Below are positions 1 to 11,875 of a stretch of DNA of 64,000 nucleotides, piece by piece (the stretch's first letter is position 1; each line of letters begins with the position of its first letter). The notes under the pieces are model-generated. The model worked only from the letters and a program-made list of their open reading frames with translations. It did not search any database and was not told where the DNA came from. Origin of the DNA: Atherinomorus stipes (lineage: Eukaryota; Chordata; Actinopteri; Atheriniformes; Atherinidae); assembly GCA_023101725.1 (NCBI GenBank), contig JALJCO010001037.1:124001-188000 (forward strand), read 5' to 3'. The position numbers and the translations under genes were made by a program.

Positions 1-104
1 TTTGGTCTCAACTCTTCTTCAATCGTCACTTCTTTGGACGAGCAACCATGAAAGTTGTATTATGGGTTCTCTAGAAAAACAGTGATTGACAAAGTGTCTC
101 GTAC
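1..104 (-). other. slco5a1: slco5a1 intron 7, partial
   Basis: Sequence downstream of the exon 7 donor. It contains no coding match to the family, and the following exon is beyond the left edge. Confidence 0.8.
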
Positions 105-349
105 CTGAGGGTGACGATGATGGCAGACGGCTGGGCGCAGGCAGTGATGAGCGTAACGATGAAGAGGAAGATGAGGAATGGGATGAGGGTGTTGCAGGTG
201 CGGTCACACTTCCCAGACACGGCGTAGCCGTTCTCGTTCAGGTAGGTCTTGACGATGACGAGCTGCAGCTGGTTGCCGCCCTGACCGCTAGACGACGGCG
301 TGATGACCTGCCGGCTCTGGACGCAGGCGCAGTCCGAGTAGTTACGAAT
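105..349 (-). CDS. slco5a1: slco5a1 coding exon 7 (end of Kazal-like loop, TM10)
   Basis: This 245-base exon encodes residues 617-697 plus two bases. The acceptor is TTTCCTTCCAG (AG at 351-350) and the donor is CTCAG|GTACG at 105/104. Intron 6, just upstream in the transcript, is only 110 bases. The exon completes the cysteine-rich loop (cysteines 623, 625, 664, 668). It then encodes PFLIFLFIVTLITACAQPSAIIVTL (673-697), the conserved TM10 segment with the ACAQPSAI block. Fish differ from human by a serine/glycine-rich insert-like stretch SSSGQGGN (635-642). The next exon, expected to begin with the SVEDEERPFALG-like block, is outside the window. Confidence 0.95.
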
Positions 350-459
350 CTGGAAGGAAACATCATGGACATTTATATGAAGATCACAACCAATAAAATG
401 GACGACCTCTGCCCGCTCTAGCTTTTTAAGTTTTGTCACAACTACGTTCTGGATCTCAC

Positions 460-619
460 CCCGGTGCTGTCGTTGGCCACGCTGCTGCAGCCGGCCAGGC
501 AGGGGTTAAAGTATGTGATGCCATCAGAACCGCAAACCGGGGCGTACTCGTGGATCTTACAGCCACAGTTCACGTTACAACCTCCGGTCAGGTTTCTCTG
601 CGTCATCGTCAGCGTAGGT
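460..619 (-). CDS. slco5a1: slco5a1 coding exon 6 (Kazal-like extracellular domain, first part)
   Basis: This 160-base exon encodes residues 563-616. The acceptor is TCCTCAG (AG at 621-620) and the donor is ACCGGG|GTGAG at 460/459, a phase 0 junction. It contains the cysteine-rich, Kazal-like domain found in the loop between TM9 and TM10 of OATPs. The cysteines are at 577, 581, 583, 592, 603 and 607, around the core VCGSDGITYFNPCLAGC. Potential N-glycosylation sites are NLT (572) and NDS (612). In other OATPs the cysteines of this loop are disulfide-bonded and needed for surface expression; extending that to this protein is inference. Confidence 0.95.
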
Positions 620-3333
620 CTGAGGAGAGAAGAAACACGATCAGCCAAAACATTAAAACCACCGACAGGTGATGAGTCACATCCATCACATCCTTACAAA
701 GCTGATCTGAACAAACAAACAGCAAAAACCGACTGAAACGGTTCAAGGAAAACATGAAGAAGCTCAAGCCAGATGTTCCAGAACCAGCTCCATCCACAGC
801 TGCACCAGACAACCGGACACCGAGTCCTGGATCGGAGCTGTTTGGAGAACCAGCACAACACGGCAGATGGCTTAATGATGCAACTATAAACAAAAGTTAA
901 ATATGTGTTACACCTTTTGTTTTTTTCCAAGACATTATTTTTGTGTTTGGGAGGGCAGAAGGTCAAAGTTGAAACAGGAAGTGGGTGTTAAATCTGACTC
1001 AGACAAACTGTGTTGGAGCACTTTGACTGTTTGTATAGAAAAGAAAGCACTCTCCATTAGAAATATCTTAGGAAGCATCTTTTTCTACGGCACAGTCACA
1101 CTGACTTCTAAAACACAAACATGTTTCAGCCCACTGGCCTTCCTCACAGAGTCAAACAGGTTTAATGGAGTTCAGTATAACTTTCTAGTGGAATTCCACC
1201 AGCAGCTGTTCTCCCTCCTGATGAGGGAGTTCATTAATCTGAAGCAGGTGTGTTGGAGTAGGAACACATCTAAAGGCCCATGGAATTTGGTTCATTTTCA
1301 AGGGGCTTGTTGGTCCGTCACTCAACGCAGAGGACGGAGTCAGTGTTGAGCTGTGTAGCTGATATGTAGCCAGCGAAAGGAACAAACCAGAGAAGAAGAA
1401 AAGGAACCGGAAGACAACAATACAAAAACCGCAGATGTCAAATAGCCCTGAGAAAGACGACGCCAAACAAACAGAGAGGAGCATCTGTGGACATGGATGG
1501 AGCTTTTGAGGAGAAGCTGCGTGAGTGTGTCTGAAAATACACTCATATGTACGTTACCGACAGCAAGCGGTGTAAACTGCCATCAAAACAGGGAAATTCA
1601 CGGCACTGCCGCCTCGTGGACAAACTGATATATGAACCATCGAAACGCAGAAGACGCATGGAAGTATGAACACGTCGATGCATGGCAGCGCATGAAACGG
1701 ACGTCGCCATTTACGTACGTAAAGGAGCATAAATGAAGCCTCATGCAGGGCAGTGGGTCCTGAGGACCAGATGTCTTGGACTTTCTAGTCAATAGATGAC
1801 AAAGTTTTACAGTTTGTGAAACGTCTCCTTGAGGGAGGCTCACTGGCTAAAATTCATTGGTGAAAAACAGTGACATTACTGTGACTGCGCCATTAAAAAC
1901 AAAGAATTTGTAGTTATCTTTGATAAAGAGTAGCTTAAAGTGTTTGTCATACAGAAAATGTGTTTAGCATATTCATCAAGTCATTTATTTATTTTTTTTC
2001 TATTAAATTGTCTGATTTGAGAATATTGGGCAAAGAAAGGGAAATGGTCCACATTATAATAAACCAAAATTAAGACTTTGTAGAAAAAAGAAACTACAAC
2101 AACAAAAGAAGAACAAAGATGAATATTAATATCTTTACCAACACACTCCAAGTCTTGAAACACTTTCATAAAGATGAACATGAAAGATGTGAGCATAAAT
2201 TTTCATCATACAAAAATAAAATACTTTTGTTATAATAGAATTTATACAGAGTCAAAGACCGTGATTTGCACATCCCTGTAATAAAATATGAAAACTGCAA
2301 ACTAAAGAGGGGAAAGACAAGTCAGAAAAAACAGGAAAAGAGTTAGAAAGATAAAAGCTGAATATTTAGAGATGATTAGATATACAAAAGTAAACTTTTA
2401 GGCGCAGAGAACAAAAAGGAAATTAGATTAAAACATTTAAAATTCAGACGATGAAGACGAGGGTACAAAGGACACAGACAGAGAGAAAGAGGGAAATGAA
2501 AAAAGGCTAGAAAAAAATGAAATGGTCGGGCAGTCAGCCAGAGATCCTCTCCTCCAAGCTGTCCTTGGACACTCTCCATCGCTGCCATGTAATCGCTCTC
2601 AGGGACACTCCGTCCAAAAGAAAACGCCTCCGTTTACTGGCTCATTATCTGTTATCCTGCTCCGATCTGCACACTTGCTTCCTCCCTGGCTTTACAGATG
2701 GGCCGATAAAAAAGAAAAAAATTACCACTGACTCCGTCGTGCCAGGAGATTATTTGATACGAAAAAGGCCAAGCAGCAGTCAGCAAACAGCTGCCTCTGG
2801 TCTAAGTAAAAGCTTTTAAAACTCCCATTTTCCCCTGAACTTAATAAGTGAGGGGTACAACCGCAAAGGAGGTGTTTAAAGATGTCCGAAGCATAAAAAT
2901 GTCTGCTTTCAGATACTAAAAGTATGCAGAGGCTGTTTTGATAAATGGATAATCACCAGAGGCTGTGTGTGGCTTTTAGCGGGAGTGAGGCCATTCATCG
3001 CAGGAGGAACACGAGGTGTCAGCAAAAAGAGGAAAATCCTGACTAAACTATAAACATGAAAGTAATGAAAAGGAATAATGTGATGAACTTCACCACTCAG
3101 CCGCTACGTCGTGATCGCTGACAGGGGAAGTGAAAAACGCAGATTATCTCGTTACAGTGACACCTGACGGTAGGTGGGACATATTAGGAATATATTGGAG
3201 AGGAAAAAATGGGATGCTCCCAGTCTGCAGAGGGAGGTGGTTAAAGAGCAAGAAATTCTCAATGTGCAATAAAAAAAAAAAGGAAAAACTAACCAAAGGA
3301 ACCAGTGCGACTCAACACAACAATGGTCTAACC

Positions 3334-3563
3334 CAGTGGTTCCCAAACCTTTATTTTGCAGGGCCCCCTTTTCATCGGAAATTATAATGTCAAGCCCCCA
3401 ATCCCCCACCACCACTACCGCACGCACCCAAACATTTACCATGAGATACATGAAAAAATGCACTGCATTTGGGACGGGGGGGGGCAATGCCTTTTGAGTC
3501 ATCATCATTTGTTCATTAGTACTTTAAAGAACTGGGGCCCGCCCCCCAGTTTGGGAACCACTG
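3334..3563. mobile_element. hAT-like MITE with 8-base target duplication
   Basis: The two ends are inverted copies of CAGTGGTTCCCAAAC (15 bases perfect). The element is flanked by identical direct repeats GTCTAACC at 3326-3333 and 3564-3571. Eight-base duplications and CAG-type termini are typical of hAT elements. The 230-base interior is GC/homopolymer rich with no transposase. Related, more worn fragments occur near 37293-37390, 41816-41860 and 48212-48370; two of them share the internal block 'acttctaacaaaaaRtgggcat'. Confidence 0.85.
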
Positions 3564-4089
3564 GTCTAACCTAAAGTATTTTGGATTTCTCTTACAGTCA
3601 AGTTTCTCTTACAGGGCCAAGTTTCACAGATATTTCCGGTTTACTTCTGCAGTCGATCAATTTCTGCTGAGCGTTTCTGGTCGAGAAAGATCTGCGTTCA
3701 TTTACACTGAATAGAGACGTCTCTAAAACGGTAATATTTTCATTTATTTCTCATAAAGGAAGTTGTTTTATTATTTCCCCACACTGAACTGGGAGGATAG
3801 TGTGATAAAATGGCCTAAAGTTACAACTAGCAAAATATTCTCATACTTTGTTGAGTCCATGGTGGCAAACAGAAATGCAATAAACTTGCATAGCGACACA
3901 AACACTGCAGTTTAGTGGACATGCGAAGGCGGATGTTCCACCATGCCAGTGTCTGAATGATTCCTGTCAGACTCAGGTTGGGTGGAGATTATGGAGGATG
4001 GAGAGGTGGAGACTGCTGATAGCTGAGCCCAGTCAGTCATGCAGCCGCACAACTGCCATCCTATGGTAAGTTCGCTTACTTTACAATAT

Positions 4090-4965
4090 CATCATCATCG
4101 TTGTCTGTACCGCTTATCCAGTTCAGGGTCGCAGGGGTTGCTGGAGCCTATCCCAGCTATTATCAGGCGAGAGGCGGGGTACACCCTGGACAGGTCGCCA
4201 GTCTGTCGCAGGGCCAACACAGAGAGACAGACAACCATGCACACTCACATTCATTCCTAGGGGCATTTTAGAGTGATCAATTAACCTAGCATGCATGTCT
4301 TTGGACTGTGGGAGGAAGCCGGAGAACCCGGAGAGAACCCACGCATACACAGGGAGAACATGCAAACTCCACACAGGAAGGCCACGGTTGGAATTGTTCG
4401 AACCCCCTCCCCAGCCGGGAATCGAACCAGTGACCTTCTTACTGTGAGGCTGCGGTGCTAATGCTGCGTTCCATTTTCATCGGAACTGGGAAGTGGGAAC
4501 TGGGGGGTGACGTCACACCCGACCAACTTGCGTTCCAGCTCACTGGTCGGAAAACCAGTTAGCAACCTAGCAAAACAACGTGTTTGCTAAGGCTATTGTT
4601 ATTAGCCGTTGTTGGCACAGCTGGTGTTGTAGTTCACATATACGACATGAAAAATGTGAATTACACAACAGCAGCTTCCCCGTACATCTGTATAAACCAA
4701 TACTACGTGTACGATTGATTTATGCAACAAAATATAAGTAAGAAGTGTAAATAAATGTAACATTACAGAAGCTTCTAAAACTGCTAACACTGGGCGCGGC
4801 CATCTTTAAATCTGAACTTGGAGCTGCGAGAGTTGTCCGACTTTCCGAGTGGGAAATCCGACTTCAGGGGGGCGTTCCAGTTGAAACTTCCTACTTGGAA
4901 CTGGGAATTTCCGACTTCCGAGTTCAAATGGAACGCAGCATAACCACCACGCCACCGTGCAGCCC
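4090..4965 (-). mobile_element. Fish retroposon copy, split by a MITE
   Basis: This is a common teleost repeat with phrases such as 'ggtcgcaggggttgctggag', 'gtacaccctggacaggtcgc' and 'ggactgtgggaggaagccgg'. It is flanked by a perfect 12-base direct repeat (4078-4089 and 4966-4977), as expected for target-primed insertion. Read on the minus strand it ends in a short GAT repeat (4090-4098), like the tandem tails of fish LINEs. I therefore favour a 5'-truncated LINE or LINE-dependent element; the exact family cannot be named from memory. It is interrupted at 4462-4940. Fragments of the same type appear at about 45400-45470 and, worn, near 59110-59235. Confidence 0.75.
4462..4940. mobile_element. 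Harbinger-like MITE inside the retroposon
   Basis: This 479-base insert begins TGCTGCGTTCCATTT and ends with the inverse AAATGGAACGCAGCA, a 15-base perfect terminal repeat. Looser inverted homology (GGAACTGGGAA-type blocks) continues inward. It is flanked by TAA at 4459-4461 and 4941-4943. The host repeat reads continuously (gtgc-TAA-ccaccacg) when the insert and one TAA are removed. The three-base TAA duplication is characteristic of PIF/Harbinger elements. It has no transposase and is therefore non-autonomous. Confidence 0.8.
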
Positions 4966-5710
4966 ACTTTACAATATACATATTTATTTGTTTTCACAAG
5001 CTGTTGCAACCACGTATGGCGCAATATGTCCCAGAACCCTTTTTGGCTTTAAAATATCCATTTTTCAATCATCGAGTTTGGGAGCTCTTCGTATGTGTGT
5101 TTTTAATTTGCGAATGTCGTCAGAGTAAAATACTGTAAAGTCCTTAGCAGAAATAACAGTCGCAGACATGCCGATTCTGGTCATGAAACTAGTTTATATG
5201 CAAAAAGCACCTCAAACTTGATACAAACTCCGTGAGAACAGAGAAATGTATTTTTGTAAAGGCCATGAAAAAAAATCACTAACTTTCTCGTCATTAGCCT
5301 GGTTTAGGAGTTCTCGCAGGCGTTTTCTTCTGACTGATGCGACCTAAAATGCCTGATTTGTAGCAGCTCTCTGTGAAAAGTTGAGACAAAATTTGCAGTG
5401 GTTTTAAGGACTTTCATCGTCCAAAACAGTTTGTTTTTGCTTTCATGCAAAACTCTGGGAATGTATTCTAGACTCTTGGGTCTTAGACAGTTAAGTGAGG
5501 GAAAACGGGTCAAAGACAAAGAAGGGGAGAATGGTAAGGGGACATGCAGAAACATAACGTGTTCAGTGTTAACGCACAAAAGCTACAGTAGAACAATGAT
5601 AAAGTGTCATGCACAGTGGTTTGCACTGATTCAGTGTATTTATGTGACACATGACTGCATGTTAATAAGAAGCAAGTCCGACACACGGAGGTCCCCCTCA
5701 TGACTCATAG

Positions 5711-5860
5711 GACTTAAAGGATTGACAACTTGGTGCCAGATACCGCAACAGACCCTCAGAGGTCTTGTGGACCACATGTCTTGATGGGTTAGCGCTGTTT
5801 CGGTTGAAAAATGGGGAGCCTGTGAGTAGCTGTGTAGTTATGGCTGATAGGCTTAAATAT
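5711..5860 (+). mobile_element. Tc1-like transposase tail fragment
   Basis: The sequence resembles the 3' end of fish Tc1-like elements: 'ggtgccagataccgcaac', 'cagaggtcttgtgga', then 'tatggctgatagg' near the terminus. In intact relatives this encodes the C-terminal LVESMPRR-type segment. Here it is short and broken, with no open frame of useful length and no second end nearby. Confidence 0.55.
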
Positions 5861-6635
5861 GGAATGTGATTTCATTTCAAACATACGACAGAAATGCCTC
5901 AGACTTCCTCCAGGTACTTCTGAATTTCTGTTTATCACTTCAAGAGGTGATGTCAGCAAGAACTGGGATTCAACCAGTAAAACAGATGGTTTACATTATC
6001 AATACCATTACCAAACTTGATAACTTACGGTTTTAATGATACGCTGTAATGACAGCTTGTTCATTTGTCAACTCTCACCAAGAGATCTCATGACCATCTG
6101 ATGATCAAATAACAGACTGACTTTGTTCAGTCCTCATAAAGTCAGTTTCAATTAATTTATCAATATAACTTTTAATTTTTAATCCACAGGTTTGTGTTTA
6201 TTTTCTCTGAATATCTTTTTAGAAATCAAAGTAACTGTTTGGAATAATTTATCTAATTATCTAATAATTTCCTTTAATAATACGAAGATGATAGTTTTTG
6301 AGTAGGATGTAAAAAAGAGAAGCAGCAGACAGATTCTGTATATGTGTACGAGATGATGCTTTTTATTTATCCTCTTTCATAACTGTGTTTCTCTCTGTGG
6401 GTGTTTTTAACTCTTCCTTTACAGTCTAGTTATCTGCTCATCTTGTAACTGTCTGCCTCATCTGTCTACGTCTGTTTAACTTCTCTGCTTCAGCCTCTTC
6501 CCTACGTTCTCCATCCTCCACAATTACATCATTGTAGACATCCCAGCACAGGCCAAATCTTAAATTCAGATAAAAGCAGGCAGCCTCTGCGCTTCCCACC
6601 GTTTCACCCTCCCAGTGTCTCCCCAAGCACCTCAC

Positions 6636-6834
6636 CCGGTGGTGTAGGGGATGTTGATTCCTCCGAGGTTGATGCTCTCGCAGCCCACGATGAAGAGCGT
6701 GGAGAAGCAGAGCAGGGACACTCCGCTGCAGATCATCGCCAGCTTGGCCGACTCACGAGCTCCCAGCTTCAGCTTCTTGATGATGTAGCCGCCGAGGACG
6801 ATGCCGACGCCGGCACTGGGCACGATGATCACAC
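6636..6834 (-). CDS. slco5a1: slco5a1 coding exon 5 (TM8 and TM9 region)
   Basis: This 199-base exon encodes residues 497-562. The acceptor is CCTCAG (AG at 6836-6835) and the donor is ACCGG|GTGAG at 6636/6635. The sequence GVIIVPSAGVGIVLGGYIIKK forms one membrane segment and the short basic loop KLKLGARESAK. SLLCFSTLFIVGC is the next membrane segment, and ESINLGGINIPYTT leads into the large extracellular loop. Every residue of the human exon that I can recall is matched here, so the core is under strong constraint. Confidence 0.96.
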
Positions 6835-7204
6835 CTGAGGAGAGACAGACGCTCATATTAGACCTCTGAGCTCACTAATCATGTACAGTAGTGTGAAGTA
6901 ATTTGCAGATAGCCTGGTGGGCTAATTTTCGCTTTAAATCAATGCTGCAGAAACATGAAACCAGTCTGAAACTGAAGTTTATCATGATTAAGCTAGTTAA
7001 ACATTCTAAACCCATTTCCATTCCAGGAAAATAGTCCATCAGGGGCATACCCAAAGTAAAAGAGGAGTTTGAAAACCAAATGGGGTAAAAATCTATTGAA
7101 AACCAAATCTCTATATTTTCTTTATTTTCCCCCCAAAGTGCTTTATTTTCTTTTGTTCATTTGATAAAGGTAGCACAACAAAGAACAGCTTTTTTAAAAA
7201 AATA

Positions 7205-7582
7205 AAGGTATAAAGCAACTTCTCAACGTTGAGAAACTGCTTTACAACTTTCTGTTCCAGCTCCTGGCATCACATGACAGCTGAGTTTTACTTTAAATCA
7301 TCACATCACACGGCAGCAACTAGATATCAGCACTGGCTATGTTGGATGTGCACCGTGGATAATTTAGCAAAGAAAGGCAAAAGGACCATCAGAAGAAGCA
7401 CAGAGAAGAGGGAGAGAATGAGACAAAGCAGGAGATAAGAAAAGAGTCAACATCAGACTGACTTTTACTGGTTGGAGAGAACTCAGAGAAGAGACAGGAT
7501 GCAACACAGATCCTGAGTTAGTCATCATTGAGGGGAGCTACAGTGCAAAAACATGCTAAAGTTCAGCAGAGCTGCTTTAAAA
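7205..7582. repeat. Dispersed repeat, copy 1
   Basis: It shares ordered blocks with 21335-21806: 'tttagcaaag', 'agacaaagcaRgagataaga' and 'ctcagagaagaga'. Both copies begin near TAAAGCAAC and end near GCTTTAAAA, which is an inverted terminal motif. That suggests a non-autonomous DNA element. The two copies have the same orientation. No coding capacity is evident. Confidence 0.6.
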
Positions 7583-8741
7583 TTTCATTCCCAGGTTTCC
7601 CATTGTAAAACAAGTGCACATCTCCAACATGCCCAGAAGATTTAATCTAAGACTTAAATTATTGTCCATTATGACACATTTGATCCACAGAAACTGTTAT
7701 AAAACAGCCCAGGATGCAGCTCAAGCTTTTTATGCATTAACCTTCAGGCTGCTTCATGTAGAACTTTTCCTTTTGGACATTTAAAGTTGCATATGCAAAC
7801 TTCATATCCTCATTTTCAGAGTTTAATTGGTCATTCAATGCATCAGTTCCTAGAAAACGCATTTACAGCAAGCTCAACGTATGAAAGAGCCAGGCACCTT
7901 CTTTAAACGTGAACTCTCAGGGGCTAATGTAACCTATCAATCATTCCGGCATGATTAATAATCTTTACATAAAAATGTGTATCCAAGTCATCTTGTGAAG
8001 ATTTTGGTGTTTGTTAATATCTTAATGTATTGAGTAAAAAAATCAAAGATTTCATTGTCACCTTTTCCAATTAGCAGACATTTCCAGATAAACACCTTTA
8101 TTTCCATAATGAGAAATAAATGGAGGTCTCTCTAAACAATATAAACCCAAAGTATTGTTTAATGACTCAAAACAACCATGACTAATTCAGCAAAAAAAGC
8201 TGAGGGGGAAATGTTCTTTGTGGTTAAAAACCAAAAACCTGCCTTTTTAAGTGGAAGAAATAAATGCGTTTGCACCAGTCAAGCTCAGTTTGTGGGACAT
8301 TTAATAACTTTGGCGCAAATAAAATGAACTTAGAAACCAGCTGTCAAAAAATGCATCTTCCTCTCCTCTAAAGTCATTAATCACTGTCGAGTTGGGATTT
8401 TACAAATTGAATTGGCTGTAAATTTAAAACCGCATGACCATGGCTGTTGCATCCATCACTCTCTCTTCAGTGACAAGTCAAATCGTTCAGAAAATGCAGC
8501 AATCACAACATCAGCCGCCTCCGGGCAGCCTCGCATTACCATGACAGCACACATTTTTAATGTGGGTGGGCTCACAGGGAGATGAGCGTCCAACCCAGGC
8601 AGAGACGGAGACAGCGTCTCTCAGTAGGTGGATGATGTTTGTCCCGTCCTGTGCATCTCTCTGTCAGGGCAGCTCCACTGGCATTACACACACACTGAAC
8701 ACATCTTTATGCATGATATTAGTGTTTCCATAGGATTTTAG

Positions 8742-9220
8742 GGGATGGGGGGGGGGGGGTCTCAGATTCTCCATCCGCATTTTCAAGCCAAGCGAATTTT
8801 TTAGTGAATTTTTTTTTGTTTTAAAAAGGGGAAAAAAAAATATTATATTTTTTTATAATATAGTTTTTTTTTTTCATTACACCAACAAATCCTCAACTAC
8901 ACTGACCAACTTCCTCTTTCTCTTAGTGTTCACAATACCAAAATCAAGAACAATAACAAAACAAAAATTCCCCGGGTACTCAATTCAAAATAATACATGT
9001 TCTCCCCCAAAAAAACAAAAAATCCAACTTTAAAAAAATATTTCGTCTTTAAAGAAAAAAAAAAAGCAAAGAAAAAAAAATCCTCCGAGGGGCATTTCTA
9101 AAAAATATACAAAAAAGGTTTTTAAATATAAGAAAAAAGATTTAATCACAAAAAAAAAAAAAGAAAACTATAAAAATCAAAAAAAAAGAGAAAAATAGAA
9201 AAAAAAATATATTATAAAAG

Positions 9221-9264
<44 letters not shown>

Positions 9265-9275
9265 AAAAAGAGAGG

Positions 9276-9306
<31 letters not shown>

Positions 9307-9450
9307 AAAAAAAAATAAAAAACTTGAAGAAGAGAGAGGAAAAAAAAAAAAAAAGAAAAAACTTAGGAAAAAAAAAAAAAAGAAGAAAAGAACTAACGGA
9401 AAAAAAAAGAAAGAAAGAAAAAAGAAAAAAAAAAATTTTAAAAAAAAAAG
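8742..9450. repeat. A-rich low-complexity block
   Basis: Starts with a G run (8747-8759) and becomes almost pure A with scattered G, T and C, with the longest runs at 9220-9305. No motif period is visible. It may be a genuine degenerate homopolymer tract, an assembly artefact, or both. Confidence 0.7.
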
Positions 9451-11379
9451 AATTTTTTTATGATATTCTTAAAGCATTAAATTCATACTAAACTGTATGA
9501 TACAGTGTCATAAAGGCAGCATGAGTCTGAGGGCAGAGCCTGTTCAGTGCGTCATTTTACCCCCTTATGAATTGAAAACTACGCAGAAAGACTAAAAGCT
9601 GAATATTCCCTCTGGCTACTGATACATAGTTCAGGAAAAACACTGAACAAAAGGTCAGAACTCTCAAACAGATGGACAGAAATGATTTTATAACAGTTCA
9701 TTTGACCGCAAACAGTGGCACTGGTGCCTGCTGCCTCGCTAAACTAGTGGGGTACTGGGACCACCTTAAATCTTCAAGCAGGTTTTTCATACATACTTCG
9801 AATTTACTCACAAGAGAATGACATAATAAGAAAAAGCACAAGTGGCAGTTTAAATCACGACTTCTCAACCCACTCCTCCTACGACTGAGACGGTTATGCA
9901 AGCAAACACTTAAAGATCTCTGATAACAGAAGTCTTATAAGATGGAATTTCATGTCATGGGGGTAAAAAAAAACCTAAATAAATAATGAACTAAAGCTTT
10001 CTGCAAAAAAGAAGAATAAAAAAAACAAAAGATAAAAAAAAAGAATAAAAATAAATAAATAGTATTAATAAATTCCACTGGTTCCCAGTGTTTGTGTACG
10101 TCTAATAATATTCTCTATTCTGACAAAAAAAAAAAGGATCAAACAGAAACATTTTAACTATTAAAACTTTCTCTTAAATAAAGAACCAAAGGAAAAAAAG
10201 TTGCAGGTTTCAAAATTAAAATAAAACTTTACTCGATGTAATGTGGGTGAAAAAGGTCACTAAAATTTTAAACTGCGCTCCTGATTAAATACAAACACTT
10301 TTTAGTAAATCATCTTTGACACTGTGTCTACAAACATCTACTGTTAGAAACAAGGAAAGACGCCACTGAAACTGCCAAAACGTGGGAATAGATGTGCTGA
10401 GAACAGCCAGAATTCACCAAAATAACCAAAGTCAGTAAGAAGGTCATCAGCTGTGAGCAGAGTCGGAGAGTTGGCAGCTCGTTCCTCTCGGCTACGGTCT
10501 TATCAGCGCCGCAGAGCCGTGGCTTTCGGTACTCTGTGGGCTTATGATATGCTTCTGAGGAGACGCTGCACTCCTCTCAGTCTCTCTGAGTGTTTTGACT
10601 TATAGAAAGCAAAGATGTTCAAGTCTTCAGAACAATCACTAACATTTAAAGGAGAAGCTACTTATGCTGTTTTATAAAAATGTCAACAAAAAAAAAGCTA
10701 TTTTTTCTGATATCAGCAAGGCTGTTGGATCCGCTGTGTGGAAATACTGAAGACTGGATAACGATTTGCACATTTTCTGAGGAGGAAAAGCTTTATCCAA
10801 TATTACCAATTTGATAAGACACACAAAGCTTAAATACTTTGCTGAATACAATGAGCCTCACTCGGCTTAGTGAGGCTCACTGACGAGAGACGGCCCTCAA
10901 GCAGATACTAAAAAAACAGGAAATAATGTGTGGCATTACAAGAAATATGAAAGCCGCAAAAATAATTATTCTCTTTTTTTTTTTTACAATGTTTATAATA
11001 AAAAATAACTCAAGGAACGGCGGTTTTTGTTGCTTCAGTACTTAGGCATCAAGACATGCAAGGCATGTATTTGAATAACTTTATCATACTTACAGTGTGA
11101 AGTTAATTTCCAACTTTGTGCTGTTTGAAATCTAAAACTATTATGACTAGACTCAATATCACCAACTCAATATCAAACTGAAATGGCTGGAATTGTTCTA
11201 TTAAAAGCTTTATTTGTCAGCTGGTCTATTAGTCGTTATAGGGTTAAGGTTATTAAGCGAGTCAACTTAATGGTTGTTTTGTTGTCAGTGCAAACCTCAT
11301 GAAAGTTTAAAAGCTTACTTTTCCCCGTTTTATTAATAAACTTAATAAACAGAGTATGTGAAAATTGAGTATTCAAAAG

Positions 11380-11875
11380 TACCCGGATGACGTACTCAAA
11401 CCTGTCAGGATTTTTGACTAGGTGACTGTGGACACTCACCGCACTCTCTCGTCCTGAATTCAGTTCAGTAGGTGGCGGTAATGCTCCCTTAAATGGGTAA
11501 CAAACTGCCATAAAACTCAAGAGAAGAAGAAGACACTCGCCGCACTCTTCACGAGCAGAAAAATGGCAGCATGCGCAGCCTCAGCTGTGCAGCTTCAGCC
11601 AATAGCAGGACATCAATTTGCCGGCGCAAATTTCAGCGCGAGGCTTCACAAAGGATGGTCATGTTTTCGTGATGAGAAATAACACTCAAAGGTGAAAAGC
11701 AGCGGCAGAAGATGGCGGCAGTGTGCTGTGGCTGCAAGCCGGTCAAAAGTATGCGATTTGGGACACGTATTGAGCCACTGAGTACATAGTATGGTTAGTG
11801 TACTCAGTTTGGGATTTTGAATATTGAGTATGGAAGTAGGTGATTTGGGACACAGCAGTAGACTCCATATTTGAA
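11380..11875. repeat. Cluster of unclassified DNA-element fragments
   Basis: Contains phrases common in fish non-autonomous transposons: 'ggtggcggtaatgc' near 11470 and 'gatttgggacac' at 11754-11765 and again at 11840-11851. The region reads as overlapping fragments rather than one clean element, and no target duplication could be assigned. A similar 'ggtggcagtaaattgatg' fragment lies at about 33776. Confidence 0.4.

Larger units (their letters stand above)
620..6635 (-). other. slco5a1: slco5a1 intron 5
   Basis: This is a 6.0 kb intron. It holds a small hAT-like MITE (3334-3563), a retroposon split by a Harbinger-like MITE (4090-4965), and a Tc1-like transposase tail (about 5711-5860). Around 1235-1285 there is a short fragment resembling the repeat that also appears at 34.5 kb. 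The remainder is unique-looking AT-rich sequence, and I see no exon or RNA gene in it. Confidence 0.8.

Noticed and set aside
903..1349. 148-codon plus-strand open frame in intron 5
   Set aside because: No recognisable product; overlaps repeat-like sequence and has no exon-like codon pattern.
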